This document shows positions 13,601-25,859 of a stretch of 64,000 nt of DNA, piece by piece. The notes under the pieces are model-generated. The model was not told where the DNA came from and ran no database searches. It saw only the letters and a list, made by a program, of their open reading frames with translations. The position numbers and the translations under genes are program-made. The stretch's first letter is position 1. Each line of letters starts with the position of its first letter. Location: positions 3,331,872 to 3,395,871 of the forward strand of contig NC_034422.1 in NCBI RefSeq assembly GCF_002078875.1, written 5' to 3'. The DNA comes from Numida meleagris (lineage: Eukaryota > Chordata > Aves > Galliformes > Numididae).

Positions 13601-16600
13601 TAATACTGCAGCTACTCTTCACTAGTACAAAAGAGTTTAGCTCAATGGCCAAGGTGGTTGGCAACAGTGTAGTAATTACTGGGGAATATGTAGATCAGTC
13701 CAACTTGCAATTGGCTAAAAAGTCACAAGGGAAAACAGTTCTCATGTGAAAACTACTAATGGGCCTTTGAGCCTCAGAAGGAAGTGGAGTGTAGCTGAAA
13801 ACTTTGCCTGAAAGATATGACCCTACAGGTTCATAATGCAGCAGTGGGGTATTGTGGCTCCGCCAAAACTCCCTCAGTTACATCACTCGCATGTCCCTGG
13901 GAAACCATCTCCTCTTCTTAAAACATCAGAAGCAGGAAACTGCTGAAACCAACCATTCTAATATCATTCCGAGTTCTTGCTGTCCTGACAGCAGACTCTT
14001 TCAGATCAGTGAGGGTTTTGCTTTACTAAGTCTCTCAAGAATTTGCTCAATTGGAGAGAGAGGGGGAAAAAAAAAAAAACAACTCATGCTATAATAGGGC
14101 TTTCAAAGAAGTATCCAAAAATAATTAAGAAGTATTCAGGTAATAGCCTTGCACTTCTCTTTCTACGGATACTAAATGTGATTTTTTTCAAACATGCCTG
14201 TAGGGTTTAGGCATTGAACTACTTCTAAAAAGTTAAAAAGGACCAGGCATTTTCACTGCTGGCATAGTCAAGGATCTTGGTCACCAAGCTTATTTAGCAC
14301 ATATTTTGCATGTACGAAGTCAACTAATAACACTGCTATTTCAGTGACACTCTGGATCATGAATGATTTCTCTTTGTAACCTTAACAATGCATAGACAGC
14401 CCATAAACTGTATGAGAATACTCTACAAAAATCAGTTCTTAAACATAGTATCACTTGGACATGGAAGCATTGCAAAAGCATTAACTTAAAATCTCAGCTG
14501 CTGTGATTAAAAAGCTAGCTGCTCTCACTTCTCCTGCTCCTTGTCTACTCACAGACTGCACAAATACTTGTTATTGTCACTGTCAATGAATCCTTTGTCT
14601 ACCTCCATTTGTATCCCGAAACTCATGAATTCCATCCACGTCTTCCAGTGGCCAGTAATGGGAAGCTGACGAAAAAACTTTGAACCCTTTCGAGGAAACA
14701 CAGATGAAGAAGTTGTTAAAGTAAGGTCCAATAAGATGTATAACAAGTTTCCACAAAGAAGAATGATAAAGGAGTTCAATAGGTCAATTAAAACAAGATA
14801 TATATAATATAAATCAAACATTGCACATAAGCAAGACCATAAATCAAAATGGCAGAGGAGATTAAAGCCAGATATCTCTCTGAGCACTGCAGAGCACCTC
14901 TGTTTTTAGAATTCAACTGCTTTTTATTCTAATTATGCTTCAAATCTGTAATCATTTCTGATCAAATTTCTGCTGGTGTATCAGGCAGCATTTGTCAAAG
15001 CACCAGCAAGAAGTTGTTCTGATAATTTCAGGATTTCACCCAGCTTTTAAAACATATCATGGGCAGTACAAAACACCAAGAAGGCAATGCAGAGGGGAAA
15101 TATTTAGTCTTTGTAATGTAATTCCTCTGCTTCTGCCTCCTCCATACAGGACTCTAATAGCCACAGGTAAACTGAACTGGAGAGGATCCTAAAGAGTTCC
15201 GAAGACTGTTATCCTCTTCTCAAAACTGACTGGAAAACCAGTGCAACACCTTCAGATGAAATTAATACAAGCATTTTTCACTTTTGTCCTGTATTGAGGA
15301 ACAGTAATCAGAAATAAGGTGTCTCAAGATAATTCATACACCGACTGAGCTGTATAGCAGAACTATACCCTTTAACAGAAGGAATTTGATCTTCCCCAAG
15401 AGAAGCAGTTCCAGATTGTTCAGCTACATGGTGGGGGGAGCTTGTGGCCTTTGTTTTCCTAAACGTCCTCCTTAGCACCAGATATGCTGATGAAAGCAGA
15501 ACATCTACTGGTTTCCACTGACAGATTTAGCTGTATAGTCTAATTGCTATGAGTTAGAACAAATTTTAGGAATTGTGACTACTCAAACCTGAGCAGAAGT
15601 GGGCTGTCCAAAGCAATCACATTTTGTATTAACGTTAGGTCTATTTTAAAGGTATAGCTTTAATAATGTAGGAAAACATGAACTGCAATTTCTTAATATC
15701 TTTTTAGCTGCAAGAAACCCTTTATCCTAAAAATAAATAATTCAATGAGCTGTGCTAGAAGAAATTGATAATCTTCTGTACCCAGGGAAGTTTTAGAAGG
15801 TAGATACAGATACATAAATTCTACTGTGAATACAACATTATGGCATAAGATCCTATTCGTTTCATTTAATCTTTTCCTTTTTGGTGGAGAACAAAGTAAG
15901 CACTTATAAAAATCAGCATTTTTCACTCACATTTCAATCGGATTTAGTGATTTTTAGGAGGTGTTTTCTGGCTCTTCCTTAGTATCCCTGCCCTCAAATT
16001 AAAATGTACTGAAAGTATCAAGTATCCTCTTTCCTTCTCCCCTCCTCATCCACATTCATACAATGAACTTCCCCAGATTTGTTCCAAAAAATGATCTCTG
16101 TAAACTCCTTGAACTCCCTGACTGCATTCTTGAATGCTTTTCATAAAACACCATTGAGATACAGCCCCATCCATCCCCTCGACAAAGCATGAACTAGAAA
16201 AAAAGATGACTAGCTAGCTTGAAGAAAATCTCTCTGCATGTCATGTCTTTGTTCTTCTAATGGATATTTAATATTAAGTTTGAATTGATCTAACAAAGCG
16301 CGACTTAAACTCCCTGAAACTCTTACCAGTGAATAATCTTAATTAAGACAAATAAAGAACAAGTGCATCTCCAGGTGTTGGAGCAAAAAACTTCTAACCC
16401 TTCTGGACTCTCCAAGTGAAGCGAAGCAAACTTATACAGTTATACTATCTGTGCAGTTCTTTGTCCTACAACCAGTTCTTCTTTTCCCAAGCAACCTTTC
16501 AAGAGCCTCCGAAACAAAGAAGAAAATTTTCCTAAATACCACTTCAACTGTTGGGCACCATACAAAAGCTCCCAAACCCTTGAGCAAATGTGGTGTGCAA

Positions 16601-19250
16601 ATTAAAACAAATCACAAATAGTGTCCTTTGCCACTTAGAGTTTTTCTTTACTCTAAAGAGATATTTAAACTGCTTGCCCACTTGACAACTATTCTATCAT
16701 TTTGTTACTTTGGATACGAGTTAGGTTTCGTTAGCATGGAATTGCAGGGGCAAAAATTTTATGTGGCCTTAGCTTTCTAGTCCCAACCATGGAGCTATGA
16801 ACTCTTTTGATGTCTCTCATCCTCATAGTATGGTTTCAGGGCTGCAGTGTGGAGAGGAGCCTAAGACTGAGTAGGAGCACAAAACTGACAAAATTCCTGA
16901 ACATCACAATAAACAATTGCAGATCTGAAAGCGCAGAACGATAGGAAGCTTTGCATTTCGTGAGAATGAATGAACTACTCCGATTCTCTTCCAAACTGAG
17001 TAGTACCGAAGATATCTAACAAACTATTCCTAATCGACCAGGTACTACAACTGGCCTACCTGACTAGGAATGTTTGCTGTTGACACAGGTTTTCCCACAG
17101 AGAGGGAACGTGAGTGTAAACAGATGAGATAGGGATGGGTTTAGAGAAATGGATGAGGTTCTGTGGTCACATTTCCTTTGGATACTTGAAAAATCCAAAG
17201 AAAAGTATGGTTGCTAACAAAAGGAGAAAGCTACTGACAAGGTAGTAGAATAATGACATAGAATAAGCATGCACAAAGCCAAATCTGAGAATTCCGGGCA
17301 GTTCAAACTCAACCAAGCTGTGTGTGGAAAGGCATGCTGAGGGAGGAGGGTGTAGGAACAAGCTTTCATTTACATAAGCTAAATCTGGATATGTGTTCAG
17401 TTCTATCTTCAAAGAGTACATGCTAGCTGCTGCGAAAGAAATTAAAGTGATGATTTCTGTGATATTAAGAGCATCCACATTGGTAGCCTGTGCTAAAGGA
17501 CTTCCATACCACTCTCAAACTATCTGTTCTATTTTGCAGAGCACAGAACATGCCTGCTGTTTCACAGTGTGCTTATCTGGAAATAACTCTTGCTTCCATT
17601 AACATTTACTCTTCATATCAGGGGGGAAAAAAAAGATTAAAGTTAACAGAAGTGTTAGAAAAATATAGCAAAACAGAAAAATAGGCAAGAAGAATCTCCA
17701 GGAAGAAAATGAATTGATTCCAGAAACTGTATCGTGATATGGCATGATTATTTTAGTAATGGCAGTAGTGCAGCTGGTATCAGATTCCTAAGGAGAAGCT
17801 TCTAGGAGCCTTATATTTTAAAGCTGGGAAAAATGGGCAAAGAAAATGGGAAAGCAACCAGAGATGCAGCAAAGAAATGAATCGCCTAGAGCCATGCGGC
17901 ACATTGGTGGCTTTCCTAGCTGCCAGTTCTGAACTATATAAAGCCATGCTGCTACCCCACTTACAGCCAATCAGCCCCAAGAAAACTGCTGAAAACAAAT
18001 ACCTATTGCTCTGAATTCAGCTTATACTTGTAAAGTTCTTTCAGTAGGTCACTACTCGGTGTTTAGAACAAAAGTGATTCTGCATTGTTTACAGCCTCTA
18101 CCAAGTCAGAAAGCATCGCTCCCAGCTACACTTCCCCACAGATGTTGTGCTACAAACAAATGTCACCTAACTTGCCCCCTCGTTGAGGGAGGCCTTTTTC
18201 TCCCGTACTGACTCTACTGGCCAGAAGCCTGTCATCCTTATCTATAGGAAAAGAGATGGTATTTCTTAGTCTGAATGAAGGTACAACAAGTAACTGGTCT
18301 GAAGTTACTGCTATAGCAGACAACAAAACTTTCTGCATCGCACTGTATTTTACTTTATTTTGAGCATAATTATATATTGTGGAAACTTAACAGCACAAAG
18401 CAATGCATGAATTGTAAAGCAGTAAAATTGTACTTGTACACCACCATGAGGCTTGAGGTTAAACTATTTATATAAACAGAAGAATTCAGCAGTTACACAC
18501 ACAGACCCCAAATAAGCTCTGAGTGAGATTTTCTGCATTGAAAACAGATGAGAGATCTTTAAAACACTCTAGAACTGATTTTAACTTATGTGTGATGGCA
18601 AGGAAGAGGGTAGATCACTTGATGCTGGGGGAAAGCACACGAACTGGCACATCTGACTGCAAATCAAAGAATTAAAAACACTGAACAATCGGAGGGAAAG
18701 AAAATAGAATAGGATTTCTGTGTAGAAATCCAGTGCAGAAACTATGCTCAAAAAGATAATGATAAGCACTGTGTAGAGAAACTCTCCATCAAATACAAGC
18801 CATTTTTCTTCTAACATGCTTCTACGCAGAATGCTTAGTAGGTAGGCTACTGAATTTATACTGCCTAGGTTGGTCTGATACTTTGATAATTTAGTCTGTT
18901 CTATTTTTACTAAAGAGCTCACATTCAAATGTGGCATCACTGATTCTTGGAGCTACTAAAACAATGAAAAATACAAAGAAAAGATATATAGCTACATATA
19001 CAAACATAAAAGCATGGTGTCATAAAATATAAATAAAACATTCCTTACCTGGGTGTTCGAGTAGCTGGGAATAGTTTCCATACACCTGCACATAAAACAT
19101 TTTATAATGAGACATGGTGAGGCAAAACTTGCTAAGAGGAATCCAAATATATGCCAGTGCTGACCGTATTCAGAACATTACCTGATATGTGAACTGAAAT
19201 AAAATCAGCAAAGAATAATGACAGCAAAGCAGGGATAATAAATTCTTCAT
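1538..19250 (-). CDS. ADGRD1: ADGRD1 (GPR133) adhesion G-protein-coupled receptor, 5' part (nine exons, 355 codons)
   Basis: Joined in minus-strand order, the exons are 19250-19182, 19085-19049, 14686-14603, 11213-11118, 8600-8478, 6925-6746, 5565-5311, 2377-2313 and 1693-1538. All junctions are GT/AG and all phases agree. The product starts with a hydrophobic signal peptide (residues 1-23). A pentraxin/laminin-G-like domain follows (about 40-285; [26 protein letters not shown]). Then come a Ser/Thr-rich linker and the start of the GAIN region (YHPIITNLT). The order of segments agrees with what I know of the human protein (about 874 aa). Known family role: cell-surface receptor autoproteolysed at a GPS, with a tethered agonist and Gs/cAMP signalling. 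Those C-terminal parts are outside the window to the left, so the gene is partial only because of the window edge. I chose the start because ATG at 19250 is directly followed by the signal peptide. Confidence 0.95.
1694..5310 (-). other. ADGRD1 introns 8 and 7
   Basis: Apart from exon 8 (2313-2377) this is AT-rich intron. A short TAAAA-type run near 3465-3485 and an ATTTT/TTTAT run near 4160-4190 are the only simple repeats noticed. Confidence 0.7.
2313..2377 (-). CDS. ADGRD1: ADGRD1 coding exon 8 (Ser/Thr-rich linker)
   Basis: This 65-bp exon lies between TTTTCCCCAG and GTAAGA. Only the frame that completes the glycine codon from exon 7 stays open. It reads [20 protein letters not shown], a mucin-like linker that aligns with LLSSTL in the human protein. 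It ends in phase 0. Confidence 0.88.
5311..5565 (-). CDS. ADGRD1: ADGRD1 coding exon 7 (core of LamG/pentraxin-like domain)
   Basis: This is the largest exon seen (255 bp). It encodes [20 protein letters not shown], then [11 protein letters not shown], then [20 protein letters not shown]. The last part is the hallmark end of the pentraxin-like fold. Donor GTGAGT, acceptor TTTTGTAG. Confidence 0.95.
5566..7984 (-). other. ADGRD1 introns 6 and 5 (part)
   Basis: Intronic sequence around exon 6 (6746-6925). Nothing else could be recognised. Short ORFs here lack similarity or splice support. Confidence 0.65.
6746..6925 (-). CDS. ADGRD1: ADGRD1 coding exon 6
   Basis: The exon encodes 60 residues of the LamG/pentraxin-like domain, including [16 protein letters not shown] and GFKICS, and ends at FSPP. 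The donor is GTAAGT. It is very similar to the corresponding human stretch and in phase with its neighbours. Confidence 0.94.
7985..8351 (+). repeat. LTR-like interspersed repeat, copy A
   Basis: This segment aligns along its length with copy B at 26954-27308. Both begin TGTAG and end TTACA or TTTACA, so TG...CA ends are present. Both carry GCAATGCAATGCAATGCACC in the middle and a TTTAAGGGCTGGCAGTGGAGG core that could be a TATA-type promoter. The flanks (TACGT and AGCCA) do not form a target-site duplication, so this copy is older or rearranged. No internal retroviral genes are present. It lies in ADGRD1 intron 5. I read it as a solo LTR; the family name is not known to me. Strand is given by similarity to copy B and the TATA-like core. 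Confidence 0.6.
8478..8600 (-). CDS. ADGRD1: ADGRD1 coding exon 5
   Basis: The exon encodes [19 protein letters not shown] and continues to [11 protein letters not shown]. It carries two cysteines that probably form a disulphide in the LamG-like fold. The acceptor is TTCCTTTAG. The donor is GTTAGT, which differs from the usual GTAAGT or GTGAGT at the third base. Phase 1 in and out. Confidence 0.93.
8601..11117 (-). other. ADGRD1 intron 4
   Basis: About 2.5 kb of intron with no recognisable exon, RNA gene or complete transposon. Confidence 0.65.
11118..11213 (-). CDS. ADGRD1: ADGRD1 coding exon 4, symmetrical 96-bp cassette rich in N-glycosylation sites
   Basis: The exon has a CACCCAG acceptor and a GTGAGG donor and is exactly 32 codons long, in phase 1 on both sides. 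The peptide contains four N-x-S/T sequons (NFT, NST, NDS, NFS). If it is skipped, exon 3 joins exon 5 in frame and gives the continuous GDIVEG of the human reference protein. It is therefore probably an alternative cassette exon. Strong splice sites and an open frame support it as real; how often it is used cannot be seen. Confidence 0.8.
11590..11980 (+). repeat. CR1 LINE 3' fragment, sense orientation
   Basis: The stretch GAAGCTGAGGGAGTGGGG followed by CTCAACCTGGAGAGGAGAAG is typical of the 3' part of CR1. GGAGATATTCAAAACCTGAC further on confirms it. The copy is truncated at both ends and diverged, with an AT-rich middle; the terminal 8-bp CR1 repeat is missing. It lies in ADGRD1 intron 3. 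Confidence 0.85.
11981..14602 (-). other. ADGRD1 intron 3 (rest)
   Basis: No supported coding exon. ORFs of 80-95 codons around 13.4-14.1 kb have no splice support or recognisable domain. Confidence 0.6.
14603..14686 (-). CDS. ADGRD1: ADGRD1 coding exon 3 (start of pentraxin/LamG-like domain)
   Basis: The exon encodes [19 protein letters not shown] and the next few residues, which match the human receptor closely in this stretch. The donor is GTAGAC. It enters and leaves in phase 1, so it can join either exon 4 or exon 5 directly. Confidence 0.92.
14687..19048 (-). other. ADGRD1 intron 2
   Basis: About 4.4 kb of intron. ORFs up to 119 codons (minus strand, around 17.2-17.5 and 18.6-18.9 kb) are hydrophobic, chance-like translations of AT-rich DNA. 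No known repeat was recognised. Confidence 0.6.
19049..19085 (-). CDS. ADGRD1: ADGRD1 coding exon 2 (37 bp micro-exon)
   Basis: This 37-bp exon lies between a TGTGCAG acceptor and a GTAAGG donor and encodes [12 protein letters not shown] plus one base. It aligns with the short post-signal segment of mammalian ADGRD1 (VYS...HPG) and has one N-glycosylation sequon (NYS). The following intron of about 4.4 kb leads to exon 3 in phase 1. Confidence 0.88.
19182..19250 (-). CDS. ADGRD1: ADGRD1 coding exon 1 (start codon, signal peptide)
   Basis: The exon runs from the ATG to a GTAATG donor and encodes 23 residues, [10 protein letters not shown] at the N-terminus followed by a hydrophobic stretch, as expected for a signal peptide. 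It ends in phase 0. The 5' UTR continues upstream towards the TATA box near 19860; whether that UTR is split by an intron cannot be seen. Confidence 0.9.
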
Positions 19251-19810
19251 CGTCTACTTAAGGTGAAAAGTACAAGCGAGATCAAATTCCTGTAACTTTT
19301 CAATCATAAGTTTTCCTTAGCTACTTTTTGTATTAAAAGGGACATTTTCCGTGTAGGTTCAAAAAGTCTGTTCCTTCAGTGATGGGAAAATATCCTTCCG
19401 ACCCTTTAAGTAGTATTTGCTCGCTTCACACTTTGATCTCTTCATTTAACCATAAATAAATTACTGTGATTGCGGAAAAATCAAAAGCAACGTGCATCAG
19501 ATCCGAAAGCTGTACCGCTCCGTGGAAAGAAGTCAAATACTTCTGTTAGAATCTGTGCCAAAAAGAAAAGATCTTGTTTTCAACTTTCTTCCTATGGTTG
19601 TGTCTTTTCCTTTCAATTACTTTCACGTTGTCAGAGATCCGAAGCCAGTTTTGGTTTTGCTAGCAAGAAAATGCACTTCCTTATAGCGCACAAAGTGTGT
19701 AACTCTCACTCTCTCCCTGGGAAATGAACTGAAAAGACTTGCTAGCTCCTCGCTTGTCCGGCTCACGTTTGCACCTCCATCCCAGATCTTTTTGGGTGGA
19801 GAGCAAGTCT

Positions 19811-19870
19811 GAGTGATGTCATGCTTTCTTCTCAAACTTTGTCCCATTCTGGTACTCTATTTATATCTCG
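19811..19870 (-). promoter_or_regulatory. ADGRD1: candidate ADGRD1 core promoter (TATA box and CRE/AP-1-like site)
   Basis: On the minus strand a good TATA box, ATATAAATAG, lies at 19866-19857, about 600 bp upstream of the start codon. A start site would be expected near 19830. A TGATGTCA CRE/AP-1-like site follows at 19814-19821 (read on the plus strand). The region is not a CpG island, consistent with a tissue-restricted receptor gene. Confidence 0.5.
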
Positions 19871-19900
19871 TTGCTGCTGTCTCTTTTCTGGGTCCTAACA

Positions 19901-22900
19901 CCAGCCAGCTAGGAACAAGTGGAAGCAAGTTAATGTGCCTCAGCAAACAGATTAAAGAGATTGCAGTTTTTAGCAATCTGCACGTTCAAAGAGGAATCAG
20001 AGCCAGACCAATTGTTTCTGATTCAAATGTTTAAGAGCAATATAACAGATTTTGGGCAAAAGTCTGTGAAGGAAAGCTAAGAGCTATTCATCAAAACAAC
20101 AGATTGGATTTGTTTAAAGGAACGTGACCCTTATAGAAGATACTGCTTTAAATCACGTTGCTCTGAGGGATTAATTTTACTGTGTACCTGTCAAGGAGGG
20201 GAAACTGGCAGTAGCCACTTTGCTGATTCCCTCAGAGATGCACAACAGAGCTAGTAAAATAACTAGGACATCCCTTCCATAAGAGCCACTGTAATTTCAT
20301 TGCTTTTATTTTTATCAGAAAATAATTACATTTTTTTTTTCAATTATATACCTATGTCTCCCAGATTTGAACTTTCAGACCCTGGCACTTACTCAATCAG
20401 TGAAGCACTCTATACACAGAAGTTAATGGACACACACAAGATGCAGATCTATCAGAAAGTGACCACACACACCTGTTTCCATGTGCATGCTGCTGCCCGC
20501 TATGGCTTTTCTTCTCCTTGTTAGTGATCCCCCTACCCCACCTGCTTTGTGGCTCTTGGTCCTCTCTCTTCAGGTACCCACGTCAGCCGATAACGGCCTG
20601 GCTCAATCTCTTAGCTCCACTCCTTCCAAACCCTCTTACTTGGACACTTCTTAATCACAGCATTTGCCTCAAACTTGGCTAGAGACAGGTTGGTTTGTTG
20701 ATTAAACAGGTTTCCATTGACACTTTCTATACAGGTTCTGTAGTTGGAAGCCCAGCAGGTTTGCCCAGTGACCATGGTCCCTGTTTAGCCAGCAGTGTAA
20801 CTGAACTTCTGAACATTCTGGTGGTGACTAGCTCCTGGCCGGGAACTGGGTAGGTGGAACCTCAGAGCTGAAGGATCAGAGGGACTATATTTAATTCAGG
20901 AAGCTGCAAGATACGTGCGGCTACCACATGAATTACCTGTGTTACCAGAATTATATATTATAAATTTTCAGTATCACCAAAATCTACGTATTTGGTTCGT
21001 AACCTCAGTTTGGAATTTTAGCGAAGTAGTTTTGAGAGTTTTTAACTTTATTTCATTCAAAAACGTAGCTTCCCACTTAGCTATAGACAGCGTGGCTTCC
21101 GCTTATTTTCATTTAGTTTTTAAAATTTTGTTTCTCAAAGATTCCTTCCCTCACTGCCGTTAGCCAGAAGCTCCTCTGTAACCTGAAAGCAGAAGAATTC
21201 TGTGTAAACCCCAGGAATTCCACATCACATGCTAACAAGCAGAGCCACCCTTAGAAATAATAGAAAGTTGCAGCAAAAAATCGGGAAAGCATTAAACTGT
21301 AAAAAGAGAAAGACAGGAATTTGAAATATTTGCCAAGAGGGGCCTGTCAAGGGAAAGAATATGCTTACCAAAACAATGGTGAGAATCCAAGCAAACATGC
21401 CCGCTGCCAGGAATTTTTGTGGAAACAGCAAATTGCAACCAGACATCAGAGATCATTTGCAGAAACAATTTCTAAACATATTCGTATGATCCTCTGGAAA
21501 CCCGATCTGAGAAGTCACACTGCTCCCACCACAGACCAGAGGTAGCACTGGGCATCTCGTGTGCAAACCCAGCGACTGATCCAGCGCTCAGAAGACAAAC
21601 AACCGCAGTGGATTGCTCTTGAATAAGCTGCAGATAAAATACCATCCATTTAAAGTACTTGCACATCAATAGGAGCACAAAGCTCTGCATACAGCAGGTA
21701 ACCGTGGGCAGCCCTTGCTTAGCAGCTGGAGAGGATTCTCCCCAGGAGAGCTCTCCCACCCCAGTGAGGAAGGGAGGAGCCGCGATCCCCGGGTGCAGCA
21801 GCGCTGGGAGGACTCCATGGAGGGGTTCTCTAGATCATCACATGCCCCAGGTTTCTTTCTCCTCTTTCCCTCCTCTTTTTTTGTCCTTTTTTTTTTTGGC
21901 AGGGGGAGGGATGCAGTGGAAAGGTGCTTGAGGGGCACAACATTTTCAGTCCAAAAGGTTTAAGAAAAAAAAAAATCATCATTTATGTTGGTGATATCGC
22001 TTGCAATGCTTCCACCACATTAATGAGTGTGACTTATTATAAGGTGATTAAACTTCACTTTCAGTTTCAGCTTTCCCCATTCAGCTCTTGTTCCTTCAGG
22101 ATTATTCTATTATTAAAATAAAATTAGTAAATGCTGCAGTTGCCATTTAGCAGGAAATGAAAAACACGCTGACGTTAAAAATCTTTATTCCTTGCTATGT
22201 AAATACAAGCAGAGAGAATAATCCTTTAAAGAGTTTATTGTACAATGCAGAAGACAAACATTCTGTAATACGGTTTTCTTCCTTTATTGTCATTGGAATC
22301 ATTAACTCCCCACAAGAGAGCGAGTGCATAACTGGGATTGAAATGTTTTATCAAACATCTTAGAAAGGAATAGTTTAAGATTAAATCTAAATGCTGGGTT
22401 TTGTTAAACTTCTCTAATATCACAGTCTGCTAACATGCCAATCATTATTCTGGATAAAAATAGCTCCCTAGTCCAACTCTGTCAGCATCAGAAATTACTG
22501 ACTATGTGGTTGCAGCTGATATCTCAACACCAACCTGCTGAAAGTTACAGTTTTAGCACCAGTTTTCCTGGCTTGACGTGGACCTCCTGTATTTGTGGCT
22601 GCAGAACTGCTGTTACTTAACTCCAGTTACACAAGAAGTTGTTTTGTAAACAAAATCATCTGTCCTCTGCCACAGATGACATCCAGGGCAACTCTGCTCT
22701 TTCTCTTGGAGCTATTCAGATGTGTACATATGCACAATTTGCTTATATCTGCACATCTGCAAGGAACCTGTACCAAATGTTGTGGCATACACATCTCCAT
22801 CCCAATACACATGTTCGTACCAGTGCAGTTATTTTCATAACGAGCATGTTATTTACTCACACAACTTCAAAGCAGAAGCAGTTTTTGCAGAGGAACGGGT

Positions 22901-25850
22901 CACCTCTAATGGTTTATTATTCTTTATATGATGTTATTCCAACCTATAGTGGCGAGCAATCTAGAATTGGCATACTGCAGCTGTATTTTGCCATGATTCT
23001 GTCACTTCTGAGGTGGTTGTTGTATTTCTGTAATCGCCTTCCTCATTTTTTCCCGTCGTAGGCAAACAATACTAATTTTGATAAAAATCAACTTTTCGGT
23101 TTTCAGTGAAAATCCTACAATAACAAATTTAAATCTTCAGCACAGAGCAATATATATATGTATGTATATCCAAACAAAAACTCTGGAGGTGCCATAAAGA
23201 TCAGTTGTAATAAAAACGAATAGAAGCAGCATTTTCTAGGTGCTATGGGTCAGTACGATGCATACAAACTGTGTGCAGTCACACAAGCTGGTATTGTCCA
23301 TAAAATGTGCGCTGCCTTTGATAGAACACGGGCACAGGAGGGGCACAGGTGTCTCACCAGCATGAGAAGCAGCTGCTAATAAGTTCTGTGTGTGCCTATG
23401 GCTGTTCTGCTGTGAACAATCTCAGGCATTGCAGCGCTTGTCTGCGTCGTGCCACGCTGGCAGAAGACGATCTAAGGGCGGCAGTGGCCACTGCGTGACA
23501 GAGGTCCTTGTGTTGTTTCAGTGAGTAAAGGAGACTTCGGCAAAAACGAGAACGCAGACCACACACTCATGAAAATATTGCATGAGATTTTCCTTGAGGT
23601 GATTGTAACAAAAAGGACAAACAGGAAAGTCCAGGCTGAAGAAAAAGCAAACAAACAAAACTCCTGGAGCTAATTCAACAAGGCTCATGATATCATGAAA
23701 AAATATTGTTCTAATTAAGACAATGTGAACTTGATGGCAGAAAACAAAGGTTTTTGGCAACAGAATTTAGAACCAATTAAATGAATATACCTTTAAAATT
23801 CTAATATAGCGTTATGCTGACTAATTTATATATTCTTTTCAAAATCATTAAGAGCCTGGGGATTGAAAGACCAACTAAGAAGGTGAATAACATCATATAA
23901 TAAGCCATGCCTGTAAGTTTTCTTTACATAAGGTCCCACTTGCTGGCTGTAGTGATTACTCTTTTTTTTCTACTCGCCATATTGTTTTATTTGACTTTTT
24001 TTTCCTGTGGTAATCCCTTGAACATCTCACTCCATTTACCAAACAAAAGACTTGATTTTTTTTCTGTGCAAAACCTAAAGATTTAATTCGATTTTGATCT
24101 TTAATTATCTAGGCCTTAATATCAACCTTACATTAAATTTGCTGATCATATCATCAATAAAACAACTGACTTTTTTTTGTTACGTAAATATACATAATTA
24201 AACCAAGTTTTATTTGCCAAAAAAACCCTGCCTCTAAGAACTGCGTTTCTGGCATCGTACAGGCAGTCAGACTCTCTTAATTACAAAAGTATTTCATCAT
24301 AATAAAGTTCTGTCTTTGGAATATGTGCCAGTTTTCCTCTAATGGTCTTATCCAATTCTCTCTTGCTCTTCTGGGTAAAAGCAACCATGAAAATTACGTT
24401 CAGCTGCTTTGTGAAACAAGTTTACTAACTCAAAGTCAATCTGCAAGGTATTTCTCAGCAAAAACATCTAAGCCTGTGATAAATGTGCATGTTAAAGGCT
24501 TCTCTTCCAATGGGGAATAACTCACCTTTTGTCTTTTGTAGTTTCTTACTTTAGATCTAAGTGGCAAAAGTGATGAGAGTGGGAACAGAAAGCATAAAGA
24601 GCGCTAACGTAAATATCCATAGTAGCTTCCAAATCCACGTTCTTAAGATTTGAGTAGTCCTCAAACCTGAAATGCACCTGATTAATTTGAGAGCATAAAA
24701 ACTGAATTCCAGAATACCCAGACTTCACGCACCCCAGTTTTGGGTACTGGGGTACAGTACCTAGCAGAAGAGGGTCAATAGATGCATCTCATCCTAACAT
24801 AAATGCTCTTCCAGGCACTCTTGTCCACTTTAACTGCTACTGGGCGGGTCCTCACGCTGCTAAAATGCTTCATCACCTGATGAGAGCAAGCAGAGAACCA
24901 TTCAGTGATGTTCTCTGCTGCCAGAAGTTGTTTCTCCTTTCTCTCTTCCTCCAAACTGCATTTCCCCTCACCCCTTTTTTTCTTTGATATCTAATTGTGG
25001 GCTTCCATTAAGTGCAACTGTACTAATTAGTTTTGCTTTAGATCAGTGCGTTAATAATCATCACATTATTACCACGTGAGAATTTTATCCTCTAATGATA
25101 ACTTATTTATCTACTCTCCATGCCTTTTCTGGTAGCTCAACTTGCACATGTGCTTTCTCCTTCCTGCATTAGAGTTCCCTCGTATTCCCGCAGGTTCAGT
25201 CCGTTACAAGTGCCTTCCCTCTCATGGCCCATTGCTTTATCTTAGCAGGAGACTAGACTGTCCTTCTAAAGATGCCACGTTAGTTTTATGCCATCCTGCC
25301 AATGCTTCTCCCGTGCAACAGCTGCCCTTGGTTCCATGAGTGCTCGCTCCATCAGCCGGGGATTTGCCAGCATGAGATCAGCCACATGCTTCTTTCCCCC
25401 TCTGATGCAGGGACCTCCCCTGGGCTGCACAGAGGTAGTTCTTCACATCACCAATATCCAAGCGAGGTCGCATGCTCCAGCACAATCCGATCAAGCTGTC
25501 ACGGCGCAGTTCTTGCAGCTAGCTCTGTGTCAGATCTGAAGGCCTGAGCAGAGGAACGTTTTGCTCCCCTAATTATAATCTCCTTACAGCAACTTCTGTT
25601 ATTTGCACACGTCTTTTTTTAATTCGCTCTATTTCACATTTAGTGGATTTAGCTGAAGATGAAGGAATGACCCAATGGAAAGCGCAATTATTTTTAGCTT
25701 ATGTTACATCAAGAAAGTGGTGTACAGTGTTATCCAGTTATAAACATCTGTCAGTTACCAGGTAGTACTGCTGACAACGATCACAGCCATCTGCTGCTCT
25801 CAGTAAACCCGAAAGCATCCACATCACTTCCTCCAGGAGCAGGCGCTGCT
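19901..25850. other. ADGRD1-RAN intergenic region, left part
   Basis: No supported gene. Many short ORFs are present but none shows a known domain together with splice sites. The blocks at about 21960-22400 and 24985-25110 contain homeodomain-type cores (TAATTAG, AATAATCC) and could be enhancers. That is inference only. Confidence 0.5.
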
Positions 25851-25859
25851 CGTGCAATC

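Noticed and set aside
17167..17478. 103-codon hydrophobic minus-strand ORF in ADGRD1 intron 2
   Set aside because: AT-rich DNA readily gives Leu/Phe-rich frames; it is intronic and has no relatives I recognise.
18581..18940. 119-codon minus-strand ORF in ADGRD1 intron 2
   Set aside because: Chance-like composition and no splice sites.
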